Shown here: piece by piece, positions 10,400-21,597 of the stretch
How the letters are laid out: each line of letters begins with the position of its first letter
Numbering within the stretch: position 1 is the first letter of the stretch
Assembly: GCA_029215795.1 (NCBI GenBank)
Contig: JARDYH010000007.1
Location: 68,378,763 to 68,442,762, forward strand
DNA length: 64,000 bases
Source: Anniella stebbinsi
Taxonomy: Eukaryota > Chordata > Lepidosauria > Squamata > Anniellidae
Reading direction: 5' to 3'
Made by a program: the position numbers and the translations under genes
The notes under the pieces: generated by a model
The model's database searches: none
Told to the model about the DNA's origin: nothing
What the model saw: the letters and a program-made list of their open reading frames with translations, nothing else

Positions 10400-10902
10400 C
10401 TTACAAAGGAAAACATACTCATTTAATGGATCACGTCTTCTTAAGAAGCACTATTATTGCTATATTTTTAATATTTTGATTTTTCAGCCCTGCTCTATAT
10501 GTTATAAATTAGTAAATTAATATAGTCAACCAATACATAGCTGATGTGCTTTTAGCTCAGGAAGAATATTTTTCTCTGCCAAAATATGTTCTAATATGGG
10601 TTATTACTGCTCCCCCGGCAGTAATAATGCCATAACTCATACCATGGAGGTTGGGGGAACAGGGTTGGGAAATAATTTGGAGTCACCCACATCTTATTTT
10701 TTAAAAAAAAAAATAGAAGAGAATAAAGGAACCGTCATACAATAAAGTAAGTAGCCAACATCGTTTGTAAAACTGTCTTTTTCCACTAGCCACCAGCTCC
10801 TTATTGCAGTATATTGGTGAAATCAGAGCAACTTCCAGACAATAACTGGGCTGACATAACATGACAACCCACACTCAAGGCTGAGTGTGGGCTGTTATTG
10901 AA
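10400..10902. other. Non-coding; short hairpin at 10866-10890
   Basis: CCCACACTC, a short spacer and GAGTGTGGG form a small stem at about 10870-10890. A palindromic TE remnant or chance is the likely cause. Nothing else is seen. Confidence 0.4.
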
Positions 10903-11036
10903 CTATAGATGAACAGTACAAATTCTGCCCTGCAGGTATTCCTTGATTAAGTTGTGCACCTCTGGTAGAACTACAGAAAAGACTTTCTTGAAGGTAGCAG
11001 AGCGCAGTGAAGGGTTTCCTACTACTTTCTCATCTG
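10903..11036 (-). CDS. Candidate terminal coding exon, unidentified
   Basis: The minus strand has a pyrimidine-containing tract and CTACGCAG, then an open segment ending at a TAG stop (10903-10905). The peptide, DEKVVGNPSLRSATFKKVF followed by SVVLPEVHNLIKEYLQGRI, has an amphipathic, protein-like composition. The frame upstream of 11036 runs into a MITE fragment at about 11084-11142, so an exon would have to start near 11036. I see no AATAAA on the minus strand just downstream. It could also be a remnant of a processed pseudogene. Function unknown. Confidence 0.3.
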
Positions 11037-11083
11037 CTGCGTAGGTTCGATGGAAGAGAAAGTACCATGGGTACCAGGCAATG

Positions 11084-11142
11084 CTGGTTCCCCAACCTGA
11101 TGCCCTCCAGTGTTGGACTACAACTGCAAGCATCCAGCCACA
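11084..11142 (+). mobile_element. Fragment of hAT-type 'CAGCCTTCCCC' MITE
   Basis: Half of the palindromic family (TTCCCCAACCTGATGCCCTC, then TTGGACTACAACT) that recurs across the window. The right arm is missing. Confidence 0.65.
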
Positions 11143-11465
11143 TATCCAATGAAGGTATTTCAATAGAGCTGTTAATATGCTCCTTATGTTCTGAACTGAT
11201 GTTTCCAAAGATGCTTTAAAAGCTGCCCCACATATTATGCATTGTAATAGTGAAGTCTGAATGTTACTAAAAAGGTAGTCATGACAGTGCAGTACCTCTT
11301 TTGAGAAGAGATCTCATTCCCAAAACACAATTTGTGTCCGTGAAATGTGATTTTCCCCAATGTGTGTGTCAGTAAATGCTGTTTGGAACATGACTTTGCA
11401 AACAATATGGTCACCTGTTGAATAGAGGCATCCCTTGCGATTAGCAACACAGCTGTTCCCCACCA

Positions 11466-11640
11466 TGTCATAAGAACATAGGAAGCTGCCTTATGCCCAG
11501 TGAAACGATTGGCCAATCTAGCTCAGTATTATCTGCACTGACTGGCAGCAGCTCTTCAAAGTGTCAAATAAGGGTCTTTCCCAGGCAGCTACCTGAAAAA
11601 TGTGTGCTCTACTGCAGAGCTATAGCCCTCCCTAATGTCC
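11466..11640 (-). mobile_element. tRNA-Ala-like SINE, antisense, partly deleted
   Basis: The 3' end of the element (minus strand) is AGGCAGCTTCCTATGTTCTT, preceded by a body with CTGCCAGTCAGTGCAGATAA. The tRNA-like head lies near 11600-11640, where CTCTACTGCAGAGCTATAGC corresponds to the inverted A-box part. The B box is lost in an internal deletion. The same family is present in plus orientation at 51735-52168. Confidence 0.7.
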
Positions 11641-12235
11641 ATACAATTCCATTGTTTGGGGTTGTTAAAAATTTCAGCTTCATTTTCAAAATGTCTTTAG
11701 AGGCTGGATGTTCTTCCACTGTACACAAGTGCTTGTGTGCCTTTAGAAAACAAGTAATGACTGGCTAATATATGCAAAATGAATCCTTCCCATCGCAAGT
11801 CTTGTAATTTCCTGGAATCCATAAAACTGGGTTTTAAGTACTGCAACGGATACAAAAATGTACAATCAAAACATAGCTCCAAACTGCAATATATGATCCA
11901 AGTCCATCATTACATTCAAGATTAATCATGAATCAGAAAGTCTGAAAGACAGTTTTAGATTGTAAGTTCCTTGGAAGCAGGGACCTGAGAGGGTTTTTAT
12001 TATTTTATGAAAACCTGCAAAGCACCATGTTAGCCAAGAACATTAAATTGTGACCTTAAAGTATTCACTTCAACCTCTTCCTTTCCAAGCCTTCCATGTT
12101 TTAGTCACAACAGGGTATATTCCAAAAATGCTGGACAAAACATGTTTAGGCGCTGACAAGGAGAGCTGGAGTGGTTTGAACCTCTGCCTTTTACCAAACT
12201 CTTTGTTAAACTATCCCTGTACCCTACTTCTTCCT
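11641..12235. other. Non-coding, no recognised repeat
   Basis: I see no convincing gene or transposon signal. Confidence 0.3.
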
Positions 12236-12700
12236 TTGCTCATAGCCCAGACCTTTTATACCGCACCGAAGTGAGCCCCTCCACAGCCCCACCCAAGTAC
12301 GAACAGAATTTAGAGACAATTCAAATCCAGCCAATCGCAGAGTATAAACATAGCAGAAAGTCCTACCCCCTTATTAATTACCAACGATAGTCAATCACAT
12401 TTAACCTGCCTAATCAGGTTGATGACTGCTGCTTTTAGCCCAACCCATTATTTTCTTATCTGCTCCACTTTTGGCCAATCAGGAGAACGCTCTCTCCGGC
12501 AAAACCAGTTTTTAATTAGTACGCCGAGGACCCTTTCCTGAGCTGTGCTTTCAGCTGCCTGATCACAGAGCTCGTTTAAGACTATGCGTGTCTGGCTTTA
12601 GATTGGAATTGAGACCCTCCGCACCATATAACTCCGAAATCCCCGGCTTTTTCAGTGAACGCGTTGGCTGTGTGTCTTGCTGGATATAACATCCAAAACA
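12236..12700 (-). promoter_or_regulatory. Possible promoter or solo LTR
   Basis: The minus strand reads GGTATAAAAGG (12252-12262), a textbook TATA box. CCAAT boxes stand at 12331-12335 and 12475-12479, the nearer one about 75 bp upstream in minus-strand terms. The stretch 12480-12690 has more CpG than its flanks. A minus-strand TATA promoter would point to the exon candidates near 10.3-11.0 kb. A solo LTR would show a similar set of signals, but I found no clear LTR ends or flanking duplication. Confidence 0.25.
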
Positions 12701-13184
12701 GTAATTAAGAGTTTCACTGATTACTTTTGCTTATGTTGCTGGCTATGAAAAAGTAATATAGTGAAAGTGAAGCATTGAAAAATAATGATTTTTAAAATTT
12801 TGTTTGGGCACTAGTGGATAAAACCAAGCAGGAACTTGATTGATAGTATATCTCTACAGAACCTTTTTGGTAACTGTGCTGCCAGAACCAGCTAAATGCT
12901 ATTGAGGAATATTGTTTGAAAAAGTTGTATGAGTTGAGTGAACTTGGTGAATATATAACCCAGGTTTTGTCTATGTCTGCTAAGCAGCAAGCTGGGCAAA
13001 CATCAGCCTTGTCTAGGAGCAAGAATAATTACTTAAGTCTAACTTTGCCATCCTAACCATACTTTGTAAGGAAGCTAGTTGCATTTATTTTGATTAGTAA
13101 ACCAAACACCATTGATTTGTTTTTAGTACCCAGACCAATAACTCGAATAGTTTAGCAAACTTTTCTGAACTAATGATTCTAAAC
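12701..13184. other. Non-coding sequence
   Basis: AT-rich, with no recognised element. Confidence 0.3.
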
Positions 13185-13262
13185 ATGCTTATCTGTAAGT
13201 CCCATTGAACTAACTGGGACATGTCCAAGCAAACCTACTTAGGATTGGGTTGCTTACCAATC
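13185..13262. repeat. 'GCAATCCTATG' palindromic repeat, degenerate
   Basis: Arms of the type AAGTCCCATTGAACT / ACTGGGAC, ending CTTAGGATTGGGTTGC. Other copies lie at about 13664-13756, 15335-15398, 15478-15540 and 31404-31497. This is a common short palindromic repeat in squamate DNA, probably a MITE. Confidence 0.5.
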
Positions 13263-13663
13263 TTAGGAACTCTTGCTCAAGTTAAGTTTGATTTAACATC
13301 ATGGGATTTGTTTCTGAGTAAACATGCAGCGGATCAGGTTTCATATTACATGGAGCGTATATTATAATTTGTATTGAAATATATTTTGTGACAAAATTTC
13401 AGGCAATAGGTTTTATATTGTCTGTTTTTAAATTGACTTTTCTTTGTATTCCAAATAGTTCCCTTGAATATTTCAAATTTTTAATATACCAAAACTTATG
13501 AATGTCTCCATATAGTTATTTATAATATTTCTATATGGCTTACTATTTTCATGCCATATACTTGTAAATTGTACATTAAAATTGCTTGTCAGTAACCCAG
13601 ACTAAACAAATCTACACATTCTTATATCCTGATTAGTAATTTTGTTTCTGTGTTTTTTCAGCA

Positions 13664-13756
13664 CCATGCAGTGCAATCTTATGAGTCTACCCAGAGTAAA
13701 TTCCATTGAGTTTAATGGTACTTACAGTTAAGTGTGTTTAGGACTGCAGCCATAAA
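13664..13756. repeat. 'GCAATCCTATG' palindromic repeat
   Basis: Begins GCAGTGCAATCTTATGAGTC, has TTCCATTGAGTTTAATGG in the middle, and ends GTTTAGGACTGCAGCC. It is the clearest copy of this family in the window after 31404-31497. Confidence 0.6.
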
Positions 13757-13851
13757 TTCTTAGATAGTAATATGAAAACCAGTAGACTGAATACTAGTAT
13801 GTGTAAGTTACATCTGTCCAAGACCTTCAAGACTGTTCTTTCATATTTAAC

Positions 13852-13928
13852 TACTGTTTAAAAATGTATATTAATGACTTGTAGTCAGTCCAACAAATGA
13901 CTACATGTAATATACATTTTAAACAGTA
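13852..13928. repeat. Hairpin, about 77 bp, MITE-like
   Basis: The left arm TACTGTTTAAAAATGTATA (13852 onward) is matched by TATACATTTTAAACAGTA (ending 13928). The arms continue inward through a short bulge to TGTAGTCA / TGACTACA, leaving a loop of about 10 bases. The size and structure fit a small mariner-type MITE. A transcribed copy would fold like a microRNA precursor. Confidence 0.7.
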
Positions 13929-15334
13929 AGTAAATATTAAAGAATATAGTCTTAAATGTCTTGGGACTTGTGAAACTATTTACGTAAATATTTTCTGGGT
14001 CTACTCTTACCATTGCTTTACACCTAAGGGGCACAGAAGTTATGTGGTTTGATTTAATTTAATAGATTTATGTACCACTTACCATATTTTTAAAAATCTC
14101 TAAGTGGTCCTCCAGATTTATGTATCAGTAATGGTTCAAAGTATTTGGGGCAGGAATAGCTATGCTAGCTGCATCCTAAGTGAAGTGAGTCTGTCTGTCC
14201 TCCTTGCCTTTGCTGTCAGCTAGTTGCATTTGCATTATAGCTACTTATGCACTTGTGCCAACATGGCTCACTCTGTGACTGGCAAAAATCCTATAAAATA
14301 ATCAGTATGTATGTTGCCTACAATCCTATTCCACCAGGTTCCTTGTATGCACATATAACAATGGATCAGTTTTACATGATCCTGCCCAGCTTCACTTAGC
14401 ATCTGACAGAGGTGGCTGTATCCCTATTTGCAATAATGTTGTGCCTCCATTTCAGTAGCTGATAGGAACAGGCTAATTAAAGAGTGATTTTTTTAAAAAA
14501 AAGCATAATAAAAGAGAATGAGGAATAGGGTTAAGCCAATCAGTTATTACTGGTAGCCCACCTAACGATGTGATGATGGTCATCTAGGAGAGGCTTGCAG
14601 AAGGAGCAGGTTTGAAGAAAAATATGCCTTTTGAGACAAGGAGGCTTTTCAGAGTCAGTGTGGGAGAAAGAAATAAAATATATATTTAACTATAGGCTTG
14701 ATGGAAATGCTTTTTCAGGATTGAGCCGTACAGAACTCACTGCATTCTGGAATGGAAACAGTGATCCATATTGTAGGGGTTTTGGTTTAGTAGAGCCAAA
14801 ACATGTTTATTGCTGAAATTAGTAGAGGAAAAATAATTTAACTAGTACATCCCGAGTCCTGTTAACCCAGGGGTGGGGTGTAAATAGATTATGGTCCAGC
14901 AGTAGAGCCCTGGTCAATTTGCAGTGGACCACCTGCTGGTTGCTGGGATTCTTGCAAAGCATACAGGTAGGCCTTGGTCTGATCTTTCAAGGCAATTGTC
15001 TTTTTAGCAGGACCTCCTAGCGCAGATTAGCTATGCTTTAGCTGCTTAAGTTGTCCACGTATCCTATGCTTGCTTTGTAAATTCTATACACATTAGCAGC
15101 TGATGTTGATTCTGTTTTTGTTTTAAGTAAACCACACAAGTCTGAAGGCAACCTATCTCTACTATAACCTACCCATTTGTGGGAATGAGGCTCTTGTAAA
15201 ACATTAGGATATAAGTCAGTAGGACCAATCTATTCAATAGAACAAAGCAGTTCTGGCTTAAATGTGAATGCTGCATCACAGCCATCGATGTGGGAATAGT
15301 TATGATTTACAAAACACCTAGGCTGGAATCTTGT
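13929..15334. other. Non-coding sequence
   Basis: No gene signal or well-preserved transposon is seen. Possible small MITE remnants are too degenerate to call. Confidence 0.3.
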
Positions 15335-15540
15335 AGACATTTACCTGGGAGTAAACCCCATTGAACCTGAGTAGATTGCACTATTAGGCTTTCATTTTGC
15401 TCTTCAGTCCTTAATAGTTCAGCCAATTTCTCGGTCCATTACTTCATAATTATATCCCCAGTGATCTTCAGTGTGTAAATCCTACAAAGTTCAACAGGGC
15501 TTGCTTTCTAGCAAGTATGCTTGGGATAGCAAGTGCTGAA
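15335..15540. repeat. Two degenerate 'GCAATCCTATG' repeat copies
   Basis: One copy spans about 15335-15398 (TTACCTGGGAGTAAACCCCA, then TTGAACCTGAGTAGA). A second spans about 15478-15540 (AAGTTCAACAGGGCTTGC, then AAGTATGCTTGGGATAGC). Confidence 0.45.
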
Positions 15541-15739
15541 ATGTGTTAGATGGCGACAACTTTCATTATTTCATGACTGCTTTGGAGCTGAACAGTTTCT
15601 GCCAAAGGCCCCCACCCCGTAGTTCAAGCCTGTCCTAAATCGTTAAGACTTTAGCTGGGTGAAAATTGCTCCTTGCCCCTTTTCCAATACAAGGGAGTTT
15701 TTCCTCTATTTAAAAAAATAATTATTGTTATTAATATTT

Positions 15740-16640
15740 CACCCATCGAATCCAACCGCCTACGGCGAGGAGACGCCCCTCCTCGTCCTCCTGGGAATGC
15801 GAAGCTTAGCTAGAAATGCCATGCCAATCATGAAGGTCGCGCAACACGCCTGTACCTTTAATTCACCCCTCGCTTGACAGCCCTGTGGTGTGATGTCTTC
15901 GTGCTCGGCTCTCTTTGAGCGTGCGCGCGTGTGTGGCTATTTTGAAAGAGGGAGAGGGGGGTGGGGCAGTGCGAATGCAAATTAAGTGAAAGGGGTGGAG
16001 GAAATATATATATAAATATATATTGAAAACCCTTCCGCTTAGAAAAATGTAAAATGAAACTGAAGGTGTGTATTTTTTTAAACATTGTTCCCTAGCCCTG
16101 CTTTTCCTTCCTTTATTTTACTGCTTGGCTTTTTTAAAAAATATATTATTTATTTATTAAAAAAAATAATAGGAAGCCTTCCTCCCTTGCAATCAGGCAT
16201 TGAGCTGGCCCTCTATGAGTCTGTGCCTGCTGGGGTCCTGCCTCCGGAGCCCGTGCGGGGATGTCTCGGAGACCCCGCGCTGACTGCTGCTCAAACATCA
16301 CGGTGAGTTTGTTACAATGTAGCAATTTCTCTTTAAATCTCTTAACTCTCTCTACCTGCAACTCAGGGCTGTGACAGGGCGAAAAAAACCTGGGGGGAAA
16401 GGGAACCGTGTCCCCCCCTCCTTGGGTAGCAGCACTGATCTCTTTCCATTGCTCCCCCAATCCAGTTCTCCCCCCCCTCCAAACAGCCTCCTATTACTGC
16501 GTCTGCAGGGCACGTCTACAGAATACAATGTAGCTTTATAAAATGATACACAACGTTCCAATCGTCGTGGCCAAAGAGGGGGCGCTGGGATATTTTCTCC
16601 CCACCCCCATCTCTTCGCATACCCTACAGGCTTCTAGAAT
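15740..16640 (+). promoter_or_regulatory. CpG-enriched patch, candidate promoter
   Basis: CpG-rich blocks lie at about 15755-15950 and 16240-16290, with a pyrimidine-rich stretch to 16640. An octamer ATGCAAAT (POU-factor motif) is at 15975-15982. The exon candidate at 16197-16302 lies in the middle and reads to the right, suggesting a plus-strand transcription start here. The patch is smaller and less uniform than the 7-kb island. Confidence 0.45.
16197..16302 (+). CDS. Candidate GC-rich exon with strong donor
   Basis: The segment ends CATCACG followed by GTGAGTTT, a strong donor. On its left, CCTTCCTCCCTTGCAATCAG can act as an acceptor. All 106 bases are open in the frame IELALYESVPAGVLPPEPVR onward, and the next codon in the intron would be a stop. 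If there is no acceptor use, this would be the 3' part of a first exon that could be untranslated; an ATG inside it (MSLCLLGSCLRS...) ends at an in-exon TGA and would act as an upstream reading frame. I do not recognise the product. Confidence 0.35.
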
Positions 16641-18800
16641 AGGTTTTCCTTCTCCATCAGAAATGAGGGGGGGCGGCTTTGGAGAGCGGGGGTAAAAAAG
16701 AGGAGATGATGATAATTCGCAGCGTTGGAAGGGTTTATGTGTCGGGGTTTTTTAATTATTATTTCCCGGTTCTAAAGGCATCGTCTATTTCGCTTTCTCC
16801 ACCCCCACTCCATCTCCAAAATAAAAGCAAAGGACGTCCCCAGCAGATGGGTCTTCTCGCTTGGTATTTGAACGTTTGGATAGCGAGGTGTAAGGCAAAG
16901 ATGTATTATTTTCTCTGGTGTCGGGTTAAAAAGGGGAGAATCTGGTGTTTAGGGTATCTGGTTTTCAAGGCATTTCCGAACACTATAGAGGCGTTTGTTC
17001 TGGTAATGTAAAAATGCATTCTTGAGCTCTGTGAGACAAGGAAGACCTGCCAGATACTGGTTATCCTCTGCTAACCTCCCCTCCACCTCTTTATGAAATC
17101 TGAAACTTGAGCTTCTGGCCTTGTCCTGCAAACCGTTGCATGTTTGTTTTTGTGTTCATTTGGTTCAAGAAAAACAACAATGCAGCAATATGAAAATAAG
17201 TGGCCTGGATAGTGGGGATTTTTTTTCAAGTGATTTTTGTTGCCAAATGGTATTTTGTCACTTCTTGTGCTATCCATTCTCATTCGTCTGGAGCACACAT
17301 ATTTCTGTGAAATAAAAACACATTTGTTTCTTTTAAGATGTTCTTTTCATTTTGTGCATGAATCATGCCCCCTTCTTCTCCCCCCCCCTTTTTCAGTATT
17401 GTTTTTGCTTCTGTTTTCTCTTACACCTGTATATACGTTTGCATTACATACAAAAGTTATTTGGCCTGGTCTGTTCTTTAGCCCCAATTAGTAGTCCAAC
17501 ATGGTTAATTTCTTCTGGAGTTTATCCAAACATGTCCATACCTCAAAGTTCACAGTAATAAACAAACTTGAATATGTAAAGTCATTCTATATATGTTTTG
17601 TAAATCCAATGTAAAAAGAATTGTTTCTAAAACAGCTCTTCTTACCAAGAGTGAGTCTGTTCTTTTGATATTTTGATCAGATTCATGTTCTGTGGTCGTC
17701 TGTGGGGTGACTGTCCCCAGGTGTACCAATATTTATTGAAACTTGCTATGGTAAAACAACTTTAACTGAAAAGTGTCTAGAAACCTCTACAGCAGGATTG
17801 GGGTGCCTTATGTCTATCTTGGGGGGGGGTGATGGGACTTTAAAACTGGCTTTTAACTGACACAGCCGTATTATTGCCCATAACTTATCTTATATGGGGT
17901 ATTTTAAAATACTAGCTGAGAGATTTTCCTTTTTTTCCTTTTCCTTTTTTTAGTATTTTTGGTTTTTTAATAGTAACTACGCTAATCTAGAATGAAAGGC
18001 ATGGTGATATGGGTTGGGGTTTATTTCATTTGTAATTCAGGCTCTTTTACTGCAAGATTCCTAAGTATTTACTTAAGTGCTTGGCCAGCCAACTATTTCA
18101 CTGAAATGACCTGGTTATAAATGTGTACAGATGACGTTACTTACACTGTGATACTGAACACATTTATTTTGAAGCAAGCCCTATAGAAATCACCCAGACA
18201 GCCAAGTAAATGTGGTTAAGATCAAGGTTTCAGTATCAGAATCCTAGGATAGTACTTTAATTTGTGTGTGTGTGTGTATGTTTGCAGAAATGTTCATCCA
18301 GTTGCTGTTTCATCAAAGCAGCAATTCTCCCCCTCCCCCCCTCCCCCCACTTTAAAAATAAGGAGGACTTAAGTTTGATTGTTCCTGGCTGCCTTCATTT
18401 TTTGTTTTTTGGAACATGTGATTTATGTTCTCCACAATTCCTCTTTAGAAGTTGCCCTAGTCTGTCTTTGTGTGTGTGCATGTGTGCCAAATTATGATCC
18501 GCCAGTTGGTGCTGATCCACTACACTAAATCAACTGGGAGCTAGAGGTTCATGATTTCTCATTCTCTCTCACCAAGTAGTAAATGTATTCTTCATACTTG
18601 ACAGCTAAGAATGTTTAGGGAGAAGTAAAGCTAATTGAAAACATTAAAACATGGAATTCTTGCTATTTTGGTTGGAACGGAGTTATCGCAGAGTCTCTTA
18701 CTTTAATGCCAAATGCAGCAGTCCTCTTTAGCTACAAAATCTGGGGTGGGGGAAACACCACTGGAATGCATCTTATTTATGTTGCAGGATGCTTAAGATG
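16641..18800. other. Non-coding sequence, probably intron
   Basis: Only low-complexity patches are seen: a G-run near 17820, a short (TG)n near 18262-18278, and C-rich tracts near 17378 and 18330. If the exon at 16197-16302 is real, this is the start of its downstream intron. Confidence 0.35.
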
Positions 18801-18808
18801 GTCTAAAG

Positions 18809-18893
18809 CAGCCTTCCCCAACCTGGGGCTGGCTGGCAAATATTGGCAGTTGTAGCCCAACACATCTGGAGGGCACTAGGTTGAGAAAGGCTG
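18809..18893. mobile_element. hAT MITE, 85 bp, with target-site duplication
   Basis: Begins CAGCCTTCCCCAACCTGG and ends TTGAGAAAGGCTG, an imperfect inverted repeat. It is flanked by GTCTAAAG (18801-18808) and GTGTAAAG (18894-18901), an 8-bp duplication with one mismatch. This is the short form of a family whose longer forms (about 120-140 bp) occur at nine or more other sites in the window. Confidence 0.85.
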
Positions 18894-19019
18894 GTGTAAA
18901 GGTTGACTTTCCAATGACATCCCCCCCCCTTTAAAAACTGTCTGACTTTCCACCCAAAATCTCCACCCTTTCCAAGTCTTTTTAGTATGTTATATACAGG
19001 AAAAAATCAGGAGAGTTAT

Positions 19020-20875
19020 TCAGATAATGCTCATCTGTGAAGACAACCCCAGTAAATACCAACAATCACTAATATTGGATGCTTGGAAGCAGTGGTGGGC
19101 TGAATGAGGGCTAGCAAATTGGAGCTTAATCCACATAAAACAGAGTTGTTCCTTGTTAGAATAAAACTGATCTAGCAGCAGGGACTCAGCCTGTTTGGGA
19201 TGAGGTAGCACTCCCCTTGAAAAATCAGGGTCACTGTGTGGAAGTACTCTTGGATCTGGATGTGCTCCTAGATACTGAGGTCCCAGCTGGGACCAGGAGT
19301 GCTTTTGACCACCTTAGGCTGGTGCTTCATATGCACCCTTTCATGGGAAGATTAGAACTGGTTATGATGCTGCCTAAAATTACCTCCAAAGTCGATTACT
19401 GAAACACACTCTACATGACATTGCTTTTGAAGATTCTTCAAAAACGTCAGCTAGTCCTGAATGCAACAGTGAGGGTCTTTATGGGTGCTTCAGCCTTGGG
19501 AGCACATGACGCTGATTTTACAACAACTGCATTGGCTTCCAATTTGTTTCCAGACACAGTCCAAAGTGCTTGTTATAACCATTAAAGTAAAAAATGGTTT
19601 AGGTACACGATACCTGAAGGGCTGTCACCTTTTGTATGAGCCTACTTGCTGTTTAAGATCTGCAAGAAAGGCTCTTCCTTGCTTTCTAAAAGTGGCGGAA
19701 GCATGGTGTTCAACCTGTTCTGGATAGGGTTGCACTCCCCCTGAAGGAGCAGGTTCGTAGCTTGGGGGTTCTAGAACCATCTCTGTCACTTGAGGCTCAG
19801 GTAGCCTCAGTGGCACGGAGTGCCTTCTACCAACTTTGGTTGGTGGCCCAGCTACACCCCTATCTGGTCAGGGATAACCTAGCTTCAGTTGTCTATGCTC
19901 TGGTAACCTCCAGGTTAGATTACTGCAACACGCTGTACGTGGGGCTGGCTTTGAAGACGGTTCGGAAGCTACAGCTTGTGCAAAATGCAGCGGCCAGATT
20001 GATATCAGGAACCAGAAGTTTCACATATAAGACAGACAGTGGCCCGCTTGCATTGGCTGCCTGTACATTTCCGAGCCCGATTCAAGGTGCTGGTTTTAAC
20101 CTATAAAGCCTTACACGGCTTGGGACCACAATGCCTGACGGAACACCTCTACCTGTATACTACGATCAACATCCAAGTCCTCCTCCGAGTACCTACTCTG
20201 AGGGAAGCTCATTGGATGCAACAAGGGAGAGGGCCTTTTCAGTGGTGGTCCCCCAACTGTGGAGCGATCGTCCCGACTAGGCTCGCCTGGCACCAACACT
20301 CATCTTTTCGGCGCCAGGTGAAGACTTTTCTCTTCTCCCAGGCATTTAACAGCATATGTTGAGCTTTGATATGTAGTTTGTTTTTAGGCTTTTATGGTTT
20401 TAAATTTTGTATATTGGTTTTTAGATGTTCAATGTTTTTAATTTTTGTAAACCGCCCAGAGAGCTTCAGCTATGGGGTGGTATATAAATGTGAATAAGAA
20501 GAATAAGAATAATAGTTGGTTGGGACAAGAGAGAGCCTTTTCTATGGCCCTGCCCAGACCATGGGACTCACTGCCTCGGGTGGTTCATTTGGTGACCTCT
20601 CTTTATGCCTATTGAACACATTTTATTCTGGCAGACTTCCAGACTCCTTGGTTGAGTTACATTAATGGAGTTCTTGTGGACCAATCTGTGTAAGAAGTTC
20701 TTATCAGCTGCATGTGTTTCTGTTTTTAATCCTGTATTGTTTTTCTTTTTTATGGATTTTATTAATTTCTTTTGTAATTTTAATGTTTGTTAGTTGCCCT
20801 GAGTGATATAATTGCAGTAGAAGGGAGGAGGATAACTCAACTTAAATGAGATAAAATAAAATTTTATGCCATGAT
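19020..20875 (+). pseudogene. Older L2/CR1-like LINE, split by a younger copy
   Basis: Two parts of one decayed element, 19020-19726 and about 20513-20875. The first encodes remnants of the reverse transcriptase C-terminal half (motifs of the type VARSAF..LRL, TSRLDYCN, LHWLP, KALNGLG), with many stops. The second resumes with REPFLWPCPDHGTH-like remains and ends in a T-rich 3' region with a GATAAAATAAAATTTTATG-type tail. The younger copy at 19727-20512 sits between them. Confidence 0.7.
19727..20512 (+). pseudogene. Younger L2/CR1-like LINE, 5'-truncated
   Basis: Reads, in order, VALPLKEQVRSLGV, ARSAFYQLWLVAQLHPYL, VTSRLDYCNTLYVGLALKT, LQLVQNAAARLISGT, then after a frameshift near 20030 LHWLPVHFRARFKVLVLTYK and ALHGLGPQCLTEHL, and finally the 3' end. 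This order of motifs is that of the C-terminal part of an L2/CR1-clade polyprotein. The 3' end has ACCGCCCAGAGAGCTTCAGC near 20450 and a short GAATAAGAA-type tail. Its motifs are clearer than those of the surrounding copy, so it is younger. Antisense copies of the same 3' end occur at 21829-22075, 38260-38316 and 56890-56960. Confidence 0.8.
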
Positions 20876-21597
20876 CTAGAGCCTGTGAAGCTACAGGGTT
20901 CTCATTAATAGTTGTGGAGATGGAGCTTTGTGACCAGTCACAAATTCCATAGCTTGGCAATAAGGATACTCTGCTTGTGTGCTCAGAGCTGCTCCTGCAT
21001 ATCTCAGCATTGCCTGTTGTCTCAGAAAATGTTGTCTCAGTAAATATACCATTTCCTTAAAAATTCCTAAAATGGTGTGGGACCTGGTAGTAGATTACAG
21101 AAGCTTTGTGAGTCAGATTACAACTATGTATGACTTGATCAATCAGACAATGCGGATATTTAATCCACAAGTCCTGGAATTAAATATTCGCCCTATAACT
21201 GCCACCATTGCTTCTGGAAAATTCTGGGCATTTTGACCACAGCCCAGCATGCCTAATTCTATCCTGGATATGTCCGTTTTCAATAAGTGATCTTGCTTAG
21301 TGTCGTTGCTTAGTGTCCTTGCACATCAGCACAGACCCAAACCGAAACCCATGAATTTCACATTTTTCCACTTTGTTACTTAGCTGATGCAAATTCTATA
21401 GTGCAAAAGTGGGTGAGCTACTTAACCCAAGTTTTTGGATGCTATTTCTAGGCAATATAAAGGCTTTATTTAGTTGAAAACCAACACACATTAATTGGTA
21501 TAAAAACCAATTTGTATATACTCTTTAGAAACTGCACGAATTGAAAATTGGAAATTAAATTTAAATCAATGATTGAAATTTGATTGAATGATTTACA
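20876..21597. other. Non-coding sequence
   Basis: No recognised element. A short local duplication, GCTTAGTGTCNTTGC, lies at about 21295-21325. Confidence 0.3.
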
